Below, one piece after another: positions 8,280-11,182 of a DNA stretch of 11,182 nucleotides. The stretch is from DASUSH01 sp050996575. GTDB lineage: Bacteria > Actinomycetota > Thermoleophilia > Solirubrobacterales > 70-9. The DNA is taken from positions 1 to 11,182 of the forward strand of contig JBPCRS010000068.1 in NCBI GenBank assembly GCA_050996575.1, written 5' to 3'. Position numbers and translations under genes: made by a program. Numbering within the stretch: the stretch's first letter is position 1; each line of letters starts with the position of its first letter. Below the pieces are notes generated by a model that was not told where the DNA came from, made no database searches, and saw nothing but the letters and a program-made list of their open reading frames with translations.

Positions 8280-8300
8280 GTGGTCGTGTTGGCGACCGGG

Positions 8301-8306
8301 ACGCTA
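8301..8306 (-). promoter_or_regulatory. Candidate -10 box for the malyl-CoA lyase operon
   Basis: TAGCGT on the minus strand in the 71-base divergent gap. Transcription from about 8294 would leave a short leader carrying the AGGAG site. The same hexamer faces the other way at 8326-8331. No convincing -35 was found. Confidence 0.3.
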
Positions 8307-8325
8307 TCGGGGCGGCGCGGCGCGG

Positions 8326-8331
8326 TAGCGT
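8326..8331 (+). promoter_or_regulatory. Candidate -10 box for a leaderless GNAT transcript
   Basis: TAGCGT followed by exactly 7 bases before the GTG at 8339, the same spacing as at the SDR gene. No Shine-Dalgarno is present between, which fits a leaderless message. Confidence 0.35.
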
Positions 8332-8338
8332 GCGGTTG

Positions 8339-8788
8339 GTGACGACCGAGATCCGCCCGGCGCGAATCGAGGAGATCGACGAGCTGCTCGAGCTCTACCA
8401 ATGGCTGTTCGCACCACCGGGCGCCCGCCCGCCCCGATGGGACCCGGAGCGCGCCGGCGAGGCGCTAACCGAGGCGATCTCCGCCGATGAATCGCTCGTC
8501 CTCGCCGCCGCGGCCGAGGGCGAGCTCGTTGGCCTGTGCACCGCATACCTCGACCTTCACTCGGTCCGCTACGGCCTGCGCTGCTGGATCGAAGACCTCG
8601 TCGTCCACGGGCGTTTTCGATCGCAGGGAACCGGCGAGCGGCTGATCGGCGATGCCGGCGATTGGGCTCGTGAGCACGGCGCGACCCATCTCGAGCTCGA
8701 CACCGGGTTGGCCCGAACCGACGCCCAGCGCTTCTACGAGCGCCTCGAGCCGGCCACAGTCGGCTACAGCTATTCCTGGGCGCTCTGA
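8339..8788 (+). CDS. GNAT-family N-acetyltransferase
   Basis: Transfers an acetyl group from acetyl-CoA to an amine of unknown identity. 149 residues, the usual single-domain GNAT length. It begins TTEIRPAR, a typical first strand, has the central strand CWIEDLVVHGRFR (82-94), and the acetyl-CoA pyrophosphate loop RSQGTGERL (94-102), followed by a helix and the HLELDTG strand, then AQRFYERLE (typical final helix). The start is GTG at 8339 (TTG at 8336 is possible); sequence further upstream in frame is Arg/Gly-rich, overlaps the malyl-CoA lyase gene antisense, and was discarded. Substrate cannot be judged from the neighbours. Its last 19 bases overlap the end of the convergent NTF2-like gene. 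Confidence 0.9.
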   Translation: MTTEIRPARIEEIDELLELYQWLFAPPGARPPRWDPERAGEALTEAISADESLVLAAAAEGELVGLCTAYLDLHSVRYGLRCWIEDLVVHGRFRSQGTGERLIGDAGDWAREHGATHLELDTGLARTDAQRFYERLEPATVGYSYSWAL

Positions 8789-9201
8789 GCCGAGCGTTCG
8801 GCGGCGGCGCGGTCCATGTGCCACTCGACCCTGTAGATACGGCCGTCGCGGAACTTCCAGACTGCAGCACTCGGCTGTTCCATCTCGACCCCTCCGTGGC
8901 GGGTGATGCCGACCATGCGGGCGAAGAAGAGGACGTTCTCGCCGATCACGCGGAAGTCGTCGACCTCGAAGCGCATCTCGGTGAACATCTGCACCCAGTC
9001 GTTCAACCCGGCGCGCATCCCATCGGCGCCCTCGAACGTCTGGGCGACGCCGCCGACCGAGATCATCTCGCAGGCGAAATCCTCATAGGCGAGCTCCGCC
9101 ACCGCGGTGGCCAGCCGGTCGATTCCGGCCTCGTTCGCGATGTTGTCTTCGTCGGCTAGAACCGGGCCGAGAACGGCGATCAGGCGTTCGGCGTTGGACA
9201 C
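8770..9201 (-). CDS. NTF2-like / SnoaL-like fold protein
   Basis: 143 residues with the cone-shaped NTF2-like fold pattern: N-terminal helices (1-45), the turn FEGADGMRAGLNDWVQMF (57-73), and the beta sheet with FEVDDFRVIGENVLFFARM (78-96), SAAVWKFRDGRIYRVEWHMD (111-130). This fold includes limonene-epoxide hydrolases, ketosteroid isomerases and polyketide cyclases, and many members are uncharacterised. Acidic and His residues are present in the pocket region, but I cannot assign a catalytic set. The start chosen is GTG at 9201, because a GATAAT box lies 6 bases upstream and the longer reading to 9468 runs antisense through the acyl-CoA dehydrogenase gene and is Ser-rich and unlike a protein core. 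Divergent from the acyl-CoA dehydrogenase with a 46-base gap. Confidence 0.85.
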   Translation of the reverse strand: MSNAERLIAVLGPVLADEDNIANEAGIDRLATAVAELAYEDFACEMISVGGVAQTFEGADGMRAGLNDWVQMFTEMRFEVDDFRVIGENVLFFARMVGITRHGGVEMEQPSAAVWKFRDGRIYRVEWHMDRAAAERSAQSAQE

Positions 9202-9207
9202 CCGACC

Positions 9208-9213
9208 ATTATC
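9208..9213 (-). promoter_or_regulatory. Candidate -10 box for the NTF2-like gene
   Basis: GATAAT on the minus strand (five of six bases of TATAAT), 6 bases before the GTG at 9201, so a leaderless transcript is likely. It shares bases 9210-9213 with the opposing box of the acyl-CoA dehydrogenase. Confidence 0.45.
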
Positions 9214-9215
9214 CT
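9210..9215 (+). promoter_or_regulatory. Candidate -10 box for the acyl-CoA dehydrogenase operon
   Basis: TATCCT on the plus strand. Transcription from about 9222 would give a leader of about 26 bases that carries GAGAAGGAG before the ATG at 9248. A -35 match 17 bases upstream (TTCGGC) is weak. Confidence 0.35.
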
Positions 9216-9247
9216 TCGCAATCCGCCCAACCGTCCGAGAAGGAGCC

Positions 9248-10462
9248 ATGGCAGTAGAGACTTCGGAGTTCCAAGAGAAGACCGACGAGCAGAAGGCGAT
9301 CACCGAGATGGTCCGCCAGTTCGTCGACAACGAGATCCTCCCCGCCGCCGAGGAGTTCGACCACGAGGACAAGTTCCCCGAGGCGATCGTCGAGCAGATG
9401 AAGGAGCTCGGACTGTTCGGAGTGACGATCCCCGAGGAATACGGCGGCATGGGTCTCGACCTGACCACCTACGCGATGATCGTCGAGGAGCTCTCGCGCG
9501 GCTGGATCTCGATCTCGGGCGTCGTCAACACGCACTTCATCGGCTCCTACCTGCTGATCAAGTTCGGCACCGATGAGCAGAAGGACCACTTCCTGCCGAA
9601 GATGGCGACCGGTGAGATCCGTGCCGCCTTCTCGCTCTCCGAGCCCGAGGTCGGTTCCGACGTCCAGGGGATCAAGTCGACGGCGAAGAAGGACGACGAC
9701 GGCAAGTGGGAGCTCAACGGCCAGAAGATGTGGGTGACCAACGGTCTCGGCTCGAGCGTCGTCTTCGTCCTGATGAAGAACGACACCAAGGCCGACCCTG
9801 CCTACAAGGGGATGACCTGCTTCATCACCGAGAAGGAGCCCTGGGTGGAGAAGAACGAGGGCGAGTACGCGGGCCTCGAGGTTCCGCCGAAGATCAAGAA
9901 GATGGGCTACAAGGGCGTCGAGTCGACCGAGCTCGTCTACAGCGGCTACCGCTGTGATCCCGATCGCATCCTCGGCGGCGAGGACGAGGGGCTCGGCAAG
10001 GGCTTCGTGCAGATGATGGACGCGCTCGAGGTCGGCCGGGTCAACGTCGCCGCGCGCGGCGTCGGCATCGCCCAGCGCGCGCTCGAGCTGGCGCTGCGCT
10101 ACTCGCAGGAGCGAAAGACCTTCGGCAAGCCGATCGCAAAGCACCAGGCGATCCAGTTCAAGCTTGCCGAGATGGCGACCAAGGTCGAGGCCGCCCGCCT
10201 GATGACGATGAAGGCGGCTCGGATGAAGGACGCCGGCGAGCGCTCCGACCTCGAGGCCGGTATGGCGAAGCTGTTTGCCTCGGAGACCGGCAAGGAGGTC
10301 GTCGAGGACTGCTTCCGGATCCACGGCGGCTACGGCTACTCGAAGGAGTACGAGATCGAGCGCCTCTACCGCGACGCGCCGCTGCTCCTGATCGGCGAGG
10401 GCACCTCCGAGATCCAGAAGATGGTGATCGGTAAGAAGCTGCTCGAGCGCCACAAGATCTAG
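9248..10462 (+). CDS. Acyl-CoA dehydrogenase, FAD-dependent
   Basis: Introduces a trans double bond at C2-C3 of an acyl-CoA, passing electrons to electron-transfer flavoprotein. 404 residues, close to the family length. The N-terminal helical domain contains IPEEYGGMGLD; the middle beta domain has FSLSEPEVGSD and NGQKMWVTNG (flavin contact); the C-terminal helical domain has ERKTFGKPIAKHQAIQFKLAEMA and HGGYGYSKEYEIERLYRDA. The likely catalytic base is Glu384 in IGEGTSEIQ, the position used by short- and medium-chain enzymes. The ATG at 9248 is preceded by AAGGAG only 2 bases away (GAGAAGG is 4 bases away). An in-frame extension to 9107 overlaps the opposite gene and was discarded. First gene of an operon with an SCP2-like protein 13 bases on, suggesting a hydrophobic acyl chain. 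Exact substrate unknown. Cytoplasmic. Confidence 0.96.
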   Translation: MAVETSEFQEKTDEQKAITEMVRQFVDNEILPAAEEFDHEDKFPEAIVEQMKELGLFGVTIPEEYGGMGLDLTTYAMIVEELSRGWISISGVVNTHFIGSYLLIKFGTDEQKDHFLPKMATGEIRAAFSLSEPEVGSDVQGIKSTAKKDDDGKWELNGQKMWVTNGLGSSVVFVLMKNDTKADPAYKGMTCFITEKEPWVEKNEGEYAGLEVPPKIKKMGYKGVESTELVYSGYRCDPDRILGGEDEGLGKGFVQMMDALEVGRVNVAARGVGIAQRALELALRYSQERKTFGKPIAKHQAIQFKLAEMATKVEAARLMTMKAARMKDAGERSDLEAGMAKLFASETGKEVVEDCFRIHGGYGYSKEYEIERLYRDAPLLLIGEGTSEIQKMVIGKKLLERHKI

Positions 10463-10475
10463 GCGAGCGAGAGAG

Positions 10476-10841
10476 ATGAGCAAGGGAGCACAGGACCTGA
10501 TCACGACCGCGTACGAGCGCTTCATCGCCGAGGTGCCGGCGCTCGAGAAGCTGAAGCTCGTCGTCCGGCTCGAGCTGCGCGGCCGCGGCGATGTCCAGGT
10601 CTACTCCGTCGGCCTGCCCGGGCCGGATGTGAAGAAGGGCGAGCCCGAAAACGCTCGCCTCGACGTCTCGCTTTCGCGCTCGCACTTCAACGAGCTGGTC
10701 AGCGACGGCACGCTGAAGCATTGGCACGAGGCCTACGACCACGGAGACATCAAGGTCACCGGTGATCCGGGCGTGATCAAGCTCGTCGGCACCGTGATCG
10801 AGCGCCGCGAGGCGCGGACTCAGCTGAAGAAGGTCCACTGA
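10476..10841 (+). CDS. SCP2-like sterol/lipid carrier domain protein
   Basis: 121 residues. The C-terminal two thirds resemble SCP2 sterol-carrier domains: a strand LVVRLELRGRGDVQVYSVG, the segment ARLDVSLSRSHFNELVSDG, and KVTGDPGVIKLVGTVIERR, equivalent to the family's 'ixGDxxxaxxl' end. SCP2-like proteins bind acyl-CoAs or sterols in a hydrophobic tunnel and are often encoded beside beta-oxidation genes; here it follows the acyl-CoA dehydrogenase by 13 bases, so delivery of the substrate is plausible (inference). The ATG at 10476 follows GCGAGAGAG, a weak ribosome site. The stop overlaps the next gene's predicted CTG start. The match is judged by eye and divergent, so the family call is moderate. 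Confidence 0.7.
   Translation: MSKGAQDLITTAYERFIAEVPALEKLKLVVRLELRGRGDVQVYSVGLPGPDVKKGEPENARLDVSLSRSHFNELVSDGTLKHWHEAYDHGDIKVTGDPGVIKLVGTVIERREARTQLKKVH
10829..10833 (+). promoter_or_regulatory. Ribosome binding site supporting a CTG start
   Basis: GAAGG, within AAGAAGG, lies 4 bases before the CTG at 10838, inside the end of the SCP2-like gene. Confidence 0.4.
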
Positions 10842-11182
10842 GCGAGCCCGAGGCTGCGGCCCGGCACTCCGCCGACCGCGCCCTGCTTCTCTTCGCCGCT
10901 GCCGTATTCGTCTTCCACCAGCTCCCCGCCTTCCTCGGCGGCGCCCAGGACGCGGTCGACCTGCTTACTCCGTTCGCCGTAATCGGAGCCGCCGCGTTGA
11001 CGCTGATCGCGCTCGACGCCCGCGGGGCGGTACTTCTCGCGGCCGGCGTCGCCGCGATCCTCTACGTCGACGGCCACGGCATCCACCTCGCGGCGAACTC
11101 AATCGCGAACGAGGGCCCGGGCCCCGAGGTCGATGACCTCGTCCACTTCTGGGACGAGAGCTTCTCTCACGTGGAGGCGGTG
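10838..11182 (+). CDS. Membrane protein of unknown function, start probably CTG (3' end outside window)
   Basis: 115 codons in view, open to the end of the window. A hydrophilic start (SEPEAAARHSADR) is followed by three hydrophobic stretches, at about residues 16-35, 43-61 and 64-88, the last running into YVDGHGIHLAANS, which carries two His that could bind metal or haem. After these comes a more polar acidic segment with an H-F-W-D-E stretch. I do not recognise the family. No ATG, GTG or TTG precedes the first membrane span in this frame. The CTG at 10838 overlaps the upstream stop as CTGA and has a GAAGG site 4 bases before it, so it is the best start. It likely belongs to the acyl-CoA dehydrogenase/SCP2-like operon, but its role there is unclear. 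Confidence 0.7.
   Translation, partial: MSEPEAAARHSADRALLLFAAAVFVFHQLPAFLGGAQDAVDLLTPFAVIGAAALTLIALDARGAVLLAAGVAAILYVDGHGIHLAANSIANEGPGPEVDDLVHFWDESFSHVEAV

Noticed and set aside
8222..8338. 39-residue N-terminal extension of the GNAT protein
   Set aside because: It overlaps the malyl-CoA lyase coding sequence antisense and is Arg/Gly-rich; the GTG at 8339 starts right at the typical first GNAT strand.
9107..9247. 47-residue N-terminal extension of the acyl-CoA dehydrogenase
   Set aside because: It overlaps the NTF2-like gene antisense, while the ATG at 9248 has a ribosome site and gives the normal family N-terminus.
9202..9468. 89-residue N-terminal extension of the NTF2-like protein
   Set aside because: Ser-rich, antisense to the acyl-CoA dehydrogenase, and the GTG at 9201 has a well-placed -10 box.

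Overview
The window is GC-rich, densely packed bacterial chromosome. Codons strongly favour G or C at third positions, several genes seem to start at or very near their predicted transcription start, and the PEP carboxykinase is the GTP-dependent type. Together with a P450, an acyl-CoA dehydrogenase and an SCP2-like protein, this suggests a high-GC actinobacterium, perhaps of the Thermoleophilia/Solirubrobacterales kind. That placement is inference. There is no sign of phage, CRISPR, tRNA or rRNA, and no gene-free stretch exceeds 300 bases.

Layout, left to right. (1) 1-636 (+) is the C-terminal half of a cytochrome P450. (2) 637-886 is intergenic and holds a large imperfect inverted repeat (705-877) that ends ten bases before the next gene. 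(3) 887-1765 (+) is a classical short-chain dehydrogenase. (4) 4207-1828 (-) is a tightly coupled operon: a divergent succinyl-CoA-ligase-type beta subunit, its alpha subunit, and an 85-residue ferredoxin-like protein. The genes overlap by one base (TGATG) at both junctions. The alpha-subunit gene has an in-frame amber codon at a conserved CoA-binding glutamate position. (5) 4430-6253 (+) is GTP-PEP carboxykinase, followed with a 4-base overlap by a small lipoprotein. (6) 8267-6749 (-) is malyl-CoA lyase overlapping a hotdog thioesterase. (7) 8339-8788 (+) is a GNAT acetyltransferase. (8) 9201-8770 (-) is an NTF2/SnoaL-like protein. (9) 9248-11182 (+) is an operon of acyl-CoA dehydrogenase, SCP2-like protein and a membrane protein that runs off the window.

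How the genes could work together (inference). The central block (acyl-CoA ligase pair, PEP carboxykinase, malyl-CoA lyase, thioesterase) points to C4/C2 central metabolism. Glyoxylate plus acetyl-CoA could be condensed to malyl-CoA and hydrolysed to malate, then routed through oxaloacetate to PEP. Alternatively, malate could be activated to malyl-CoA and cleaved. The flanking P450, SDR, acyl-CoA dehydrogenase, SCP2-like and NTF2-like genes would suit lipid, sterol or isoprenoid breakdown that feeds acyl-CoAs into this core.

I did not find a clearly new defence or mobile system. The most notable items are the amber codon in the alpha subunit, the 173-bp inverted repeat, the ATP-citrate-lyase-like features of the beta subunit, the operon-encoded single-cluster ferredoxin, and the overlapping malyl-CoA lyase/thioesterase pair.
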